Source: Antedon mediterranea
Taxonomy: Eukaryota > Echinodermata > Crinoidea > Comatulida > Antedonidae
Reading direction: 5' to 3'
DNA: 64,000 nucleotides
NCBI RefSeq assembly: GCF_964355755.1
Contig: NC_092676.1
Coordinates: 8,104,288 to 8,168,287 of the forward strand
In this document: positions 24,723 through 37,234 of the stretch, in pieces
Numbering within the stretch: position 1 is the first letter of the stretch
Layout: every line of letters starts with the position of its first letter
Made by a program: the position numbers and the translations under genes
Notes under the pieces: generated by a model
The model's database searches: none
What the model was told of the DNA's origin: nothing
What the model saw: only the letters and a program-made list of their open reading frames with translations

Positions 24723-25011
24723 AGATATATATCCCCCTAAAAAAATATTTAAAAAAAATTGTTTTGTTGAATATGCCATTTTAATGTCACATAATAGTTA
24801 TATTCACTTTGACCAAAAACTGGATCGAAATGAAACAAATGTACAGTAATTGAAATAAAAAAATACCTAAATTGTCTGTCAGACAATGGTTTTTGGTTTA
24901 AATTAACCGTTTCTTTTGTCTTCTTATGAGTGAAAATATTTATTGATTCTTTCTTCCACAGAGAAGTAAATAACTTGCTTCATGTTTTTGTTGGGGGGAC
25001 GATACATCCAT
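24723..25011. repeat. MITE family E copy 3
   Basis: Shares 'ttgttttgttgaatatgcca', 'taatgtcacataatagtta' and the right end 'ggggggacgatacatcc'. The left end is eroded. Confidence 0.75.
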
Positions 25012-25252
25012 ATACATACAATATTCTTAAAACATTATTTAAGTTCATATCTAATTGTTCTTTTGATCTATCCGATGGAACAAAGGTCTGCTTTTTATTC
25101 GTAATAATAAAGTAATACCGGAAGTATACATATATCATCAATCAATTCAACTATTATTACAAGACCCAAGTTTTTCTTTTATAATTTCCTCCCGCGCCTG
25201 CAAAAGATTGATTACACAACTCCCTGGGAGATTGAAACGTGGCTAGAATAGA

Positions 25253-25326
25253 CCAATCAAAACGCTTGAGTACACTCCGCTGTCAACCCTCCAATATCTG
25301 ACCAATAAAAACATTTTTTATATATA
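25253..25326 (+). promoter_or_regulatory. calumenin promoter: CCAAT boxes and TATA box
   Basis: CCAAT words at 25253, 25291 and 25302 precede TATATATA at 25319-25326. A transcription start near 25350 would give a first non-coding exon ending at the strong donor at 25487/25488 (GTAAGT), joined to an acceptor at 25645-25646 before the coding exon. Confidence 0.6.
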
Positions 25327-25731
25327 CATTTGGTTTCTGTTCGTCTAGAACAACAAGAATTGTAGAACCTTGCAGCTGATTTGCTATCAGTTTACACGTG
25401 GCTCAGCTTATCTCTTGTGATTAGTCAATTATTTTTCCACGCTGGCACATTGACACGAAGTATACACACACACGTATACAGAAATTGGTAAGTACGATGT
25501 TTATCTAATTCCTATATTATAAAATTAGACTGTGAAAATAAATAGCCAAGAAGGTATATACTGGCAGTTGTTCTGTAACAATCTTAAACAATATTCCAAT
25601 AGTGTAAAGACTTCCTCAAATTCGTTGACAGATACAGTTTCTGCAGGCTCACCTCAGAGAGCAAAATAATTGACATCTCAATCAAGTTGGCTCGATCGAT
25701 TTGTCCTCCTTCTTTACTACAATCAAGAAAG

Positions 25732-28700
25732 ATGAAGAGGATCATCCACCTCAGCCTAGCCTGCCTTCTAGTTTGGATGGTTTCAGCCAAGCCTGCAGAC
25801 AATCATGGTAAAGAACGTGTTAAAGACCCTAAATTAAGTCATGAAGATCATTTTGATGGTGATGGTCACAATAATGATTATGATCACGATGCATTTTTAG
25901 GAGAAGAAGAGGCAAGAACATTCGAAGATCTCAGCCCAGAAGAAAGCAAAGCCAGACTTGGGTATGTTTACTACTAGACTAATAAATATTAATAATAACT
26001 AGTATTAATATTACTAATAATAATTGATATTATACTGTAGCATGTCATATCTTAATAGCATTATTTATCACATTAACCAACCAAATGTATTTATTATTAT
26101 TATTATTATTTCTTTGTGTACTTAATGAATGAAAGCATTATAATAATCAACAATGTTGATTGCACTCTTTAACTTCATAAAGATACATTTGTTTATTGTT
26201 TATGGGTATTTAAACAATCAAAGTTCTACATTCATTCATATTCATCACTAATCATTAATTTCATTTGTTCATAATTTCTACTTAGGAATGAAGTTAAATA
26301 ATTTTGACACCAAGAAATTAATTAATAATCTTGTACACTTTCTCCACATTTAAATATTGTTGCATGGATATACAATCTATAATAATAGATTTATTATAGC
26401 ATTCATGAATTTAAATAAAAAAAACAATATAATAAGTATGTAAATGAATTGTAACTAATTTACATAATTAGACAGACAAGTTATTCTGCATGGAAAACAT
26501 ATGCTACCTGATTCTGCATTTTCATATAATGCATGTTAAACCATAAACAAAAGCTGAAATATACAACTGAACTGTATAATAATAACAAGCGCTGAACAAT
26601 CAACAGAAAATATTATATAAATATATTATTTTATAATTATTCAAAAGGCAAATTGCTGAAAAAATGTCAATACTATGGGTATCAGTGGCTGTGTATCTCA
26701 ATGGAGGAGATATAAAAATGTCAATACTGTGGGTATCAAGTTCATAAAATAAAAGAGCCAGAAAAAAAATAATTACAGAGCACTAAAGCTCTGTACTGTC
26801 TACACTACTGTATCAAACTTTCTGTGACAAAAAATATGATGTACCCATATATGGACATGATGTCACTACGATATTTGGGCACATCACACTTTTTTTGTCA
26901 AACTAAGTTTGATACTGTAGACTTAACTCTTTCACAGTGCAAGCTATTTTTTATTTAAATGGTATAAAATAATTTTAATTGCATCAATGGTTTGCTGTGA
27001 GGAAAGTACAGTATTCAGTAATAATAAACGTCTACACCCACCTATTGTATCAACCAATCAAACTATTGTTGCTATGGTTACACAGTGATCTAATTTCCCG
27101 TGGCAGGTCACTTTTAATGCCTTAAAGATTTTGCCACGTTGGCTGCTGAGGAAACAGTAGAAGGTAGTTTAATTTCTGCACAAGCAGAAGGTACTGGTAA
27201 TACAATTGTGTATAATAAGAAAAAGATAAAATTATAGTAAATAATCTTAAATAAATGAGTTAAAATTTCAAAATTATAATATTGCACACTATAGAGGTAT
27301 AAAGTTTGTGGGAAAAAGGTAATTTTATAGTCTCCATGCTACAGAATCTTTAATGATGGAATGACAATCTCTCATCCATTGTCTGCAAAATAAAGCTTTA
27401 TAAAACCAGGGGTGGATCCAGGGGGGGCGGGGGGGGGGGGGCTAATTTTTCACAAATTGTTGTAATGCAAAAGATAGGACATCAAATTAACCTCAGGCCA
27501 TCATTTCACCATTTTTTAGGCGACCAGCCCGCCCCCCCCCCCCCTTCCCTATTTCAAAATCCTAGATCCTCCACTAAAAACAGAAAGAGAATTTATTTAG
27601 TTAATTTATGCAAGCATACACTGTCACATCTTTTTTATTAATCATACATTTTTTAATGAAATTAAATATTAATAGGAATTCAAAACAAATGTGAACTGAT
27701 ACTAGCAATCTAATCTAAGTCACAGTAAGGCAGTTGAGTAAAGTACCTTAATATGACACAAAAAGAGACTGGTTATTTATGTAATTTATGCAAGCATCCA
27801 CTTGTAATAATTAATTATATATTTTTTATGAAATGAAATATGAATTCAAAACAAATTTGAACTGATAACACAAAGATAATCTTGTGTGAAAAACTACCTA
27901 CAGTAAAATAGTTGAATTAAATTTTACAGTACAGTTATGTATTATAGACTAAAAAAAAATGGTAATATATTTGTTTTTAAACATAATAAAGAATTGGTTT
28001 TTCAAAAAGAATTTCAATTTATTTAAGAATTATAATATTACATACAAAAAAAAACTATAATAATAAATATTAAAGGTAAAACCAGATTGATATAAAATAT
28101 TAAAATTTATAATTTATTTATTACTATAATCATAAAGTTGCTAATTTTATCAGTATACATCGTTTTCACTTCAGTAAAATTGTTGAAAAAATTGATAATG
28201 ATGGTGATGGCAAGTTGGATGTCCAAGAATTGAAAATATGGATTGAAAAACAACAGGTAAAATATTTAAATTATAATTAAACAGGAATTTTATCATGGGT
28301 GTGTTGCATCCTAGTGTGAACCAAACTGTAGATTTATTTGTTAGGTCCTTTTCATATTATATTCAATGAATGAATAAACATGTGATTATTTTTATCTAAC
28401 CTTATTTATAGAGGGTGACCCTAATCAGCATATGCTGACAATCAAGGGGCCCTCATGATGAGTTATGATAAGTGTCTGTGTGTGACAGTGGCTGTGTGTA
28501 TACTAGTACACCGTGGTAACCCCCTACTCTCAAAAAATGTACTAGGTTCTTTAAAATGCACATGGGCCATATGTGTACACTGGACCTACGGTTTACAGAA
28601 CGAGAAGACTCGTTTAACCATGGAGTGGGTAAAGGCTCAAACCCTTACTGATGTTATGGATAGATATTACGGTTCCTTCCACTGTCTTAACCGCTTTGCC

Positions 28701-31504
28701 ACTCACTAGTACGGTATTGTAGTGGGTTTTATATAGTCGGTTCCGAGCATATGCTTTCTCTGGCGTATTAAATCTACGAGACCGTACACTGACTGCCAAA
28801 ATGATTCCACATACAAAACTTGTATTTCTTGTAACTCAGAATTAATACAACTTTCTATCAGAATAGACCTTTCTTCTCTATTGCTTTCTACTATCATCTT
28901 ATATTCTCTTCTCCTCTTATATCTATAACATTTTACTACTTATACTTGACATGCAAATTAGGGGCTTCTGAGGAGGACCAAATGTTGCCTCCAAAAGTTT
29001 CCCACCAAAATTATACTATTCTGATTGACTCATAAATTAAGCAGACCTAGTCTGAAACATCCTTTATCTAACCACAGGAAATCAGATACATAATATTATG
29101 ACAGGTATTAATTATTATTCAATTATCATTTTATTTCAGAAATCATATGTATTTAAAGATGTTGACGCACAATGGGCAGGCCACAATGTAGATGGCGATG
29201 ATATAATTACATTTGATGAATATAACAAAACATCATACAGTGGCTTACCTGGTAAGAACAATTAATTTTAAAGCTTAAATTATTTAAATGTGTTTATTAC
29301 TATTATTAGGCCTTTTACCTGGTAAACTCAAAGTTTTCCACTTTTTAGGTAAAGTTGTGTTACTGGATAATTACATGTTCTACAGTAAAGTCATGTGATC
29401 CTCAAATGGACAGCCTCTGCCAACTTAAGACATACTGTATCAATTCTGTGTTTCGTTTTTTAAGAATTGATATAAATAGATTAATTATAATTAACAGAGG
29501 AAATACTTCAGTACACCTTTTCCTATATAGAAAATGTAATGGTTTTAAATTTATAATTATATAGGGCAAAATACAAATAGTCTCTATGCGCTGTGTAAAA
29601 AAGTGTAAAAAATGAAAATGTTGATGTATATAATAAACATGTATTCTGTGTAGTATTGACAAAGATTGTTTTACTTTTAACAGAGGAAGAACTATTGAAA
29701 CTTGATGAAGCCGAGCAGATTGACTTCAGAGAAATGATCAAAAGAGACAAAAGGAGATGGGTTGGCGCTGATACCAGTAGGGACGGAAGCTTAAACAAAG
29801 AAGAGTTTTCTGCATTCCTTCATCCTGAGGAGTTTGATCACATGCGAGATGTTGTCATTGATGAGACAATGGACGATATTGATAAAGACAATGATGGATA
29901 TGTCTCGCTTGAAGAATATATTGGTAAGACTTTCATTTCTTCCCTGATAAATGCTCTGCTACAGATTATTTTAAGCAGCCAGGTACAAATGGTCACCAAT
30001 GCCTCAAGGACTCTTCATTTTAGCTTAAAGCTCTGTCTACACTATCAAACTTTATGTGACAAAAAAATGTGATGTGCCCATGGACATGATGATGTCATAT
30101 CATTACCATATTTTGGCATATCACCACCATATTTGAGCACATTACACTTTTTTTGTCAAACTAGTTTGATAGTGTAGACAGAGCTTTTTATTTTGTGGTG
30201 TAAAAACACATTAATATATTTTATGACCTACAGGCGATATGTTTGTGTCTCAAAACGGAGAAGACGAACCAGATTGGGTAAAGACAGAACGTGAACAATT
30301 TGGAGAGTACCGTGACAAGAACAACGATGGAATCATGGACAGGGCCGAAGTTGGTGACTGGATTATGCCCAGAGACTACGACCATGCTGAAGCAGAAGCA
30401 AGGCATTTAGTACATGAGTCAGACAAAGATAATGTAAGTCATTTATTCATCACCAGTGTAGAAAATTTTCTCCAGGCCGTAGCTACCAGTACGGTTGGTA
30501 CAGTTTCCAACTGACCACTTTTTAACTCTAAGGCCCTTCACAACCCTGTGGCTCACACAAGTGCTTGTTCCCTCTCGTTGTGACCACCGCACTAATTAAT
30601 TCTCGTGGCTACGACAATGCTTATTGTTGTCTTGTCTTTTTCTTTTTGAGTATGTTATGCACACTTCATAGGCAGACATCCAACCCCCCACCCCACCACT
30701 TCCTTCACTAAATTTAGATAATTTCAATGCGAAGGCAAGACACTTTTAACAATTGTTAGGCCCTATTTCGAAATCCTGGATCTGCCAATGTACTTTATGA
30801 ATCTAAGACCAAAGGCTTAACACTCCATCTGAAGGGTGTAAAATTAAAGACAGACGACCATACTTGTAGTCAGTTGGCAGAAGTTCTATTTAGCTTTGGC
30901 TTTCAAGGCCACAGTGAGAGGTTAAAAACAGACAAGGCAAATTTACTTTGAATATAATTATAAACAAGGTTATATGAATGATAATGCATATAGCCTAAAT
31001 ATGACGATCTGTGCTGTGGATTTGGGGTGGGTGGTGAAAATTGAGTGCCTCGTCTGCCTCTTGCTGGCTATGGCCCTGGTTTTGGAATGGTTTTGCACAA
31101 TATACTGTATGTTGGAACTATACTGTACAACCCCATACATGTTTTTACTGCATACTTAAGCGTGGTTCCCACTAGCGACGCAACACAAGGACGTAACGCA
31201 ACGCTTGTTCGCTTGTGATTGCTAACGGTCTATAACTTCGCTTGTCATTGGTTAAAACGCTTGCGTTGCGTTTACGTCCTTGCGTTACGTTCTAGTGGGA
31301 ACCAAGCTTTATAGAATAAACTCAATAGTTTAACAGTCTTCACTCTCATTATTTAAACATAATCAGTGCATTTATTGGTTTACTTTTGTTTATTTCCAGG
31401 ATAAGAAACTGACCAAACAAGAAATTATGGATCAGTATGATCTTTTTGTCGGCAGCCAAGTCACAGATTTTGGAGAAGCTCTTATCAAGCACGATGAGTT
31501 TTAA
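25732..31504 (+). CDS. CALU: calumenin (CREC family EF-hand protein of the secretory pathway)
   Basis: Six coding exons: 25732-25961, 28175-28256, 29140-29251, 29684-29923, 30234-30433, 31400-31504; 322 residues against about 315 in human calumenin. Residues 1-19 are a signal peptide (cleavage after VSA). Six EF-hands follow: D84-, about H119-, D171-, D208-, D249- and D285-. Between them are family blocks [32 protein letters not shown] and [13 protein letters not shown]. The chain ends HDEF, the calumenin-type retrieval signal, so it acts in the ER/Golgi lumen as a calcium-binding regulator of folding and secretion (family knowledge). The start at 25732 is preferred because it opens the signal peptide; an in-frame ATG at 25687 would add 15 polar residues. 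The sixth loop lacks the central glycine. Possible polyadenylation signal at 32565-32570. Confidence 0.95.
26643..26740. repeat. family F fragments, duplicated
   Basis: 'atgtcaatactatgggtatc' and then 'atgtcaatactgtgggtatc' repeat within 75 bp, together with 'agtggctgtgtatctcaatg', matching the arms of the element at 20704-20952. In intron 1 of calumenin. Confidence 0.6.
26785..26935. repeat. MITE family A copy
   Basis: Full copy in intron 1 of calumenin, with 'actgta' insertions near both ends ('ctactgtatcaaact' and 'gatactgtagact'). Confidence 0.85.
27410..27580. repeat. dispersed repeat, family R1, copy 2
   Basis: 'ggggtggatccag', a long G run, 'gtaatgcaaaagataggaca', a long C run and 'atttcaaaatcctagatcc' occur in the same order as at 1290-1440. 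The G and C runs at the two ends could pair. Confidence 0.6.
28405..28715 (-). repeat. SINE S1, full-length with tRNA-like head
   Basis: Read on the minus strand: an A-box-like 'TGGCAAAGCGGTTAAGAC' and B-box-like 'GGGTTTGAGCC', then the S1 body ('aaccgtaggtccagtgtaca', 'tttaaagaacctagtaca', 'gtagggggtta', 'cacggtgtact') and the end 'gggtcaccctctataaata'. In intron 2 of calumenin. Confidence 0.8.
30026..30187. repeat. MITE family A copy
   Basis: Close to the family consensus: arms 'aagctctgtctacactatca' and 'tgatagtgtagacagagctt'. In intron 4 of calumenin. Confidence 0.9.
30660..30790. repeat. dispersed repeat, family R1, fragment
   Basis: C-rich block, 'ggcaagacactttta' and 'atttcgaaatcctggatc' resemble the R1 copies. 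In intron 5 of calumenin. Confidence 0.4.
31157..31311. repeat. MITE family B copy, internally deleted
   Basis: Matches the copy at 47548-47730, including the variants that separate that copy from the one at 57462, but lacks about 28 bp of the left half. In intron 5 of calumenin. Confidence 0.88.
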
Positions 31505-32731
31505 ATTATGTCAAACACTAAATCTTTTATTTTTTGTGGTGCTATTATTTTACAATTGTTGATAATTAGTTTAATTATATGTTATGATGTGTTTTAGTCA
31601 AATAAGTTAGCTTTTTCTGTGTAGAGATAAACAAACAAAAATGTAGTAACATCCCCGTAAAATGATTGTATTTGTGGGAGAATTCTCAGGTTTTTGTTTA
31701 TTTATTTATCCCACTTTATTCACAAAATACTGATTATTTTGTATCGGTAATTTGTTATTCTAGGACCGATTGTTTTGTGATTTTTAACTAGAGTTAGTTT
31801 AGCTTAAAAAAATTGTATTTTTGTACATTTGATATTTATATGATTTTATGATAAAACCAATAACAGCTATTACAGTGCATGTATAAAGCTTACATTAATA
31901 TTTTTGTTACAGTTGCCAAATTATGCAGTTTTTAATTTTTATGTTTAGTTCATATTTAGTAAAAAGTATCATAGATTACATAGATGATTGCATGAAATTT
32001 ATTTTTTGAGTGTAGAGTAGGAGAAAAAATGCAAATTATTATGAAAAACAATACATGTTCGAATATCGTGGATAACATTTTCTAAAACAAATTTTTCTAA
32101 GAAATTGATTTCTGACGGACATTTTTATTATGTTTTATTCAACCAAATGCCAAAGGATAGATGGCTTGTTTGGCCAGGAGGTTAGTTAGTACAAAAATTA
32201 TAGATGTGGACAAGCAAAGACCAAACATTATTTTCACAAGTAAAAATACCAGTGCCCATGTGGTCTATAATTAAAGGCTGGTGTTTACACAGTACTTTAT
32301 ACAGGAATTTAAGTCTCATGTCAAAAATAGTTTGTTTTTTGAGGGATACCTTATAACATTTTTATTATGCTAGCAACAGTTTAGTTTTAATGCTTATATT
32401 GTGAAACAAACTTTATACAAACATGCAATATATTGTACTATATAGGATAAGTATCTGGGGCGGGTTGGGAAATTGCGTTTAGTAAATGATGTTATGCAAG
32501 TAAATCATTTTGTGATTTTAATTTTATAAGTTCTAGCGACTGATGCTACGTTTTTTATTTATCAAATAAATTTGCTTAGCACAATGTTAACAATATTTCT
32601 ATATGTTTCTTCATTTTTATGTTTAACATTGTTCATCACTTAAATTAAAAAATGGTAAATAATTTTAATGCCATGGGTACTTATTTGTTAGTTTTAACAA
32701 AATTTAACAGTGTGGTGTTGGACTACTGATT

Positions 32732-32895
32732 ATGCATTGCTTGTATCCTTGCCTCTCTCCGTCCAGGTATACAAATGTGTACCTGGTAAGGTCAAAACAA
32801 AACTTCGCTGATACAAAAACAACATTATGAGAGTGTTCCATACATGTTTTATCCAAAAAAATGACCGGAGTAATAATGTGAAGCGCTATATAAGA
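32732..32895 (+). repeat. SINE S2, 5'-truncated
   Basis: Shares 'gcattgcttgtatcc', 'ccaggta', 'gtacctggt', 'taataatgtg' and 'aagcgct' in order with the SINE at 45424-45740. The tRNA-like head is missing. Confidence 0.7.
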
Positions 32896-33029
32896 ATGAT
32901 ATTAGTTAGCGGAATTGGACTTTGGTGGTTAGTTTTACAGATTACTGGTAAAACTGACAATTTATTTAACGTGTTACTCGTAGCCCTTCTGTTGGCACTC
33001 GTTTTGATATTCGTCGCTGCAGAACAGAA

Positions 33030-33237
33030 TCTTCTTTTTAATCATATCCCATGTGTTACCAGAATTTGTAATAACTTATCCGGTGAAATTTGGAACTTAG
33101 ATATATCTGTTAATACTTTTAAAACCAAATTATTAAATTATTTCAATACCTGTACTTATTTTAAAAATAATTTTGATGTTAAAAATGTTTGTAGTTGGTC
33201 GCTTTCTTGTAAATGCTTTAATTGTAAAATGTAATTA
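33030..33237 (+). mobile_element. LINE C-terminal fragment
   Basis: The frame ending TAA at 33232-33234 reads IWNLDISVNTFKTKLLNYF and then a Cys-rich end, the layout of the C-terminal tail of non-LTR retrotransposon polymerases (an IWN-like motif, then SVN.FK..L..Y). A 3' untranslated-like stretch with 'ggtgtttagcacctgtttgg' follows. The frame is open upstream only because it runs through SINE S2. A dead, 5'-truncated copy is likely. Confidence 0.45.
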
Positions 33238-33508
33238 TTTTGTTTATTTCTGTGCACTGTTCTGGGTTGACCAACTAGCATAGGTGTTTAGCACCTGTTT
33301 GGTCTTTCCTTGCCTTTTATATTTTGTTTTGTCTTTTTCTTTGTATTGTATATGGCAGAAATTTAGTTAGTTCTAATTTATAGAGAAAAAACTAAAATAC
33401 TGCATATTAAATCTTTGGGTATTGATACTTTATTCATAATCATGATTACAATACATTGTTCGTATCATCACCAAAGTATACACATTATTTACAAGATGAC
33501 AAATTAAA

Positions 33509-35894
33509 TTAATAGTATAGACTTAAATATGCTTCACGTATTGCGAATTTTCGTTTATCTTTATACGACATTAAACGACTCTTTGTTGTAGTTCCTTTAC
33601 AGTGCTCTGGCAGTAATATCGAGTCATCTGGTTGAATTTTGAGATGTTGAGGTCCGCCAAATGTCCCGTGATAAGCTACTTTCCTGTTTTTTGGAACGTC
33701 ATGTTCGTACGTTCCAGCTCTGAAAAAACAAGTATATTTATAATGTAAACCTTAGCAATTAATGATTAGGACTGAAGTTCTCTTACACTGGTTTCTAGGC
33801 GAGCCTTTTTAAACACCTTATCATGTCCATGCTTATCCAATCATATTTTGAACGTTGATAGGGTTACTGTTCATTTCTTAACCTCAAATGTCAAGGACAT
33901 TTATTGTTTCTTTTATGAATAGCATCAAAACAATATTTTAAGCTCATGGTCTACACTAACAAACTTTATGTGACAAAAAATTGTGATTTGCCTATATATG
34001 GACATGATGATGTGATGATATCACTAACATATTTTGGCACATCACACTTTTTTTGTCAAACTAGTTTGATAGGAGTAGACAGAGCTTTAAACAAACAGTA
34101 AGTATGGTATATTTATCTTACCCAGGTGTTAATTCTGGGTCTATTTGCTTGCGAAAAAACCTGTCACCACCAACATGGAATGACTTGAAAGCTGGCTTGA
34201 ACGTCCTTGGCAAGGTGGTCGACTTCTGATAAGTTGTTGGACAAGGTGTGACAGTCTAAAACATATAAATAAAATCATTTTTTTAAAAAACAACTTTCAA
34301 AGAAACACAGATAAATAAAATATAAAACGATAGTATATTCTTTTTGTTTAGGTGGCATTAGTGTAAGCAATAATCCTGTGTTTGAGTATAATCCCCGGTA
34401 TAATCCCACCCATTTATTTAGACTATTGAATACTTTGGTCAATTGCAATTCAAATATTATCCCACCCACTATTTTGTTGCCAATTTCGTAAACCCCCTGA
34501 TAGTGATATACACATTAACACCCAAATAGTTACTTATTTACATGTTTAATTAATTTCTTACCTGAAATTCTTTATTAAACCTTGGATTTGTCCTTGCACC
34601 CATTGAATACCCTTGTTTACTTGTTACTTGTTTATCAATTTCATACAGGAATGTAGTTTTCTGTGGAGAATAAGATACAATGTTACCAATTTTCAGTAAT
34701 TTTTTGTCTACAATGTATTTATTTATATGTGTCTATCATCTTGAATCTTTTCTACATTTAATTAAAAATAATGTAAAAAATGTATCAACATTTATATAAT
34801 TATTATTATATTTTTATTTTCCTCCAAAAATATAAATAAATGCATATATAAATACAAAATAAAAAGAAGAGGGTAGACAAACTGAGGACTGAGGTCCTAT
34901 AACCTTAAAGGTTTAGATGGTTTTTTTGTTTTTTTTTTGTTTTTTTTATTCAGTTGTCAACCAACAGCGATGAAACCGCCACTAACAGGTTGAATCTAAA
35001 CATAATAAACTATAAAATGTATTCAAATAAACAACACAAACATAAACAGAGATTACAGCATTAAAGAGATTTAACAATTTTACCCTAAAATACATTTAAA
35101 CTATCATAAAATAAATCAATATCCAAACAAGTAACAAGTAACCTATTAAATGTGTTAGGTAACCGCTGAAAGATACCTCGTTTTGTGCATTCAACACGAC
35201 CACAAGGAACGTGAAGCAAACACTTGCTGCGAGTACGAGTTGGTTATTCAACTTAAACAAAGCAGCAAGAGGACAATCATAAACGGAGAGGACAATCATA
35301 AACATCTAATAATATTTTTTCATTTATATAGCGCAAATTCCATTATGTTAAAATGACTGGTTGTTACCTCTGCATTGTCATAAGTCCCTGGCGCCCGATG
35401 TGGTGCTTCTTCTAACCCTAATTCAGCCCCCATACGGTTCGGTGGTAAATTTCCAGGGAACAGTGGTCTTTGTTGAGTAGTTCCAAATGATACATTGCTT
35501 TTCTTTTCTCTTCCAAGAAGAGCTGTTGATTAAAAGAAAAAAAAGTCCTTTTTTATATGACAAATATTATTAGATATTTTAAAATTTTAGATATTTATTT
35601 AAATAATATTTGTGTTCATATTGTAAAATATTTTAAGATAAAAATAATTATATAAAATAACAACATTTTTCTCAAAACATACCAGTAGGAATATTTAGTG
35701 GACTACTAAAACTACACAATAATTTAGTGTTGTAGGCCTCTATGCCTACAGGCTACTGGAAGGCCTAGACTATAGCTTATTTTTGTGTAGTTACTATAGT
35801 TATTTAATTAATTGAAACAACAAAACCAGCCTCGATAATACACGATTAAGTTACATAACTTACCCTCGAGAGATGGAAGAGTCGTTGAAGCCAT
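33509..35894 (-). CDS. CIMAP3: pitchfork, ciliary microtubule-associated protein 3
   Basis: Five coding exons on the minus strand: 35894-35864, 35522-35368, 34660-34562, 34255-34122, 33719-33509; 209 residues against about 191 in human PIFO. Conserved blocks in order: SFGTTQQRPLFP (22-33), PHRAPGTY (51-58), KQGYSMGARTNPRF (77-90), TPGAGTY (138-144) and the C-terminal YLSLYY (204-209); each has a close counterpart at the same relative place in pitchfork. The Pro-Gly-x-Tyr repeats fit proteins that lie along ciliary microtubules. In vertebrates pitchfork acts at the basal body and in cilium disassembly. An RFX X-box stands upstream. The gene is convergent with calumenin and divergent from GTF2H1. 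Family identity comes from motif recall, not a search. Confidence 0.88.
33939..34089. repeat. MITE family A copy
   Basis: Full copy in the last intron of pitchfork, with slight changes in both ends ('aagctcatggtctacacta' and 'gataggagtagacagagct'). Confidence 0.85.
34860..35340 (-). repeat. possible retroposon copy in pitchfork intron 2
   Basis: The right edge reads on the minus strand 'ggaatttgcgctatataaat', like the SINE ends elsewhere in the window. The inside has long T runs and no coding motif. Limits and family are unsure. Confidence 0.3.
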
Positions 35895-36021
35895 TAAAAA
35901 TTTAGGCCTCCTTAAAACTAAAAGATTATTGCGATTACTTTTCCTAGTTCTCTACTCCTTTATTATAACTTGTTGTTCCCTCTGTGTAAGGACTTTAAGT
36001 CGATGCTTATTATTGATGTCC

Positions 36022-36035
36022 ATTGCCATAGCGAC
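36022..36035 (-). promoter_or_regulatory. RFX X-box upstream of pitchfork
   Basis: ATTGCC-AT-AGCGAC fits the X-box consensus RYYNYY-N(1-3)-RRNRAC at every position. It lies 128 bp before the pitchfork ATG, the distance range usual for RFX control of ciliary genes. It also lies on the shared upstream side of GTF2H1. Confidence 0.65.
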
Positions 36036-36039
36036 GGCT

Positions 36040-37234
36040 TACGCTCTTATATACCTCTCTCATTTTACATAAATATACAATTAGATATAAACAAATTATC
36101 ATACTATTTATTTAAGTTTAAATCAAAATACTAAAATTATTATTTATCTATATACACAAATATTTATTTTTGAAATAAATATAGAGTTTAGTGGTTGTTG
36201 GGAATATTTTGTTGAGAAAGGGTCTAGCCTTTTAAACCACCAGACAATGAAAATGGAAATGCATGTGGCCTGGAATTGAAAGACTAGATGAAGAAAAAAA
36301 AAACATGTCAGCGCTCATAAAAGTTGTGTGACGAAAATCGATCAGGAAGGAAGGCTTAGTGATTGAAATATCCTAGGTTGCATTTATTATTCAAAACATA
36401 ATTACAGACTATCAATGTTACCTTGCTATGCGTTAAGTATTTCATCAGATAAAGGGCGATACAACCCTGTTAAATAATACTACTTTTAGGCCAGCCTTGC
36501 TAGGCTAGGCCCTACTCGTTGTGGTAGTGAGTGTTGCTTTCAAGTTTCCATCTCACTTACTCCCCCTGCCCGATTCAACTTGTTCCGTTCTCCTTTTAGG
36601 CCTATACGATAGACCTAGGTAGTAAAACGATCAAGGTTTGTGCCATATATTAATTAGCCTGAACTTAATTTTAGTTTTAGCTAATTTTTAATATTATGTT
36701 AAAATAATATTTATTGCACATTTTTGTTTTGCAAATATGTTTTAGTAAAATATTAATACAGAATGATATAGCCTACTTATATAGATAGACCTAGGCCTAG
36801 CTAGGCTTACATTTTTTTTTAACATGCCATTTTAATCTCACCTACTCCTAGGCCTAATAGTTATATTATCCAATTTGACCAAAAATTGGACCAAAAAGAA
36901 AATCTTTACCTAAAAAACTGTAATTTAAAGCGAAAAATAGTCAAATTGGCTGCCAGTCAATACAATAGGTTTTTGGTTGAATTTCACCATTTATTTTGTC
37001 ATTTTATAAGTGAAAACATTTCCGTTTTCTTCTATGACAGTGATTAACTTAAAAATACAAAATAATATTGAAAGTCTAATTTTTTATCTTTATTATTCAA
37101 GTTTTTTGGGGAAAATGCATCATTAATCTTAATTTTTTTGAGTGACAATACATCTTTAAATAAATAATTAGACCCTACATATCATTATTATTTGGATGTA
37201 AACGGAATGGTTATTCTATCTGTCACATAATAGG
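36040..37234. other. divergent intergenic region, 5' non-coding part of GTF2H1
   Basis: An acceptor (cacataatag) directly precedes the GTF2H1 ATG, so its first exon is non-coding and lies in this region; candidate donors are near 36617 and 36633. The rest is TAGGCCTA-rich sequence and a family E element. Confidence 0.4.
36810..37159. repeat. MITE family E copy 4
   Basis: Contains 'gtcaaattggctgccagtca', 'ccatttattttgtcatttta' and the right end 'tgacaatacatctttaaat', with a partly duplicated right end. The left end is eroded. Confidence 0.75.

Noticed and set aside
28455-28799. Short frames on both strands
   Set aside because: They lie in SINE S1, whose tRNA-like head and body explain the sequence.
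32827-33029. N-terminal part of the 135-residue plus-strand frame with a hydrophobic stretch
   Set aside because: The first part is SINE S2 sequence; only the C-terminal part resembles a LINE polymerase tail, so the frame is not one gene.
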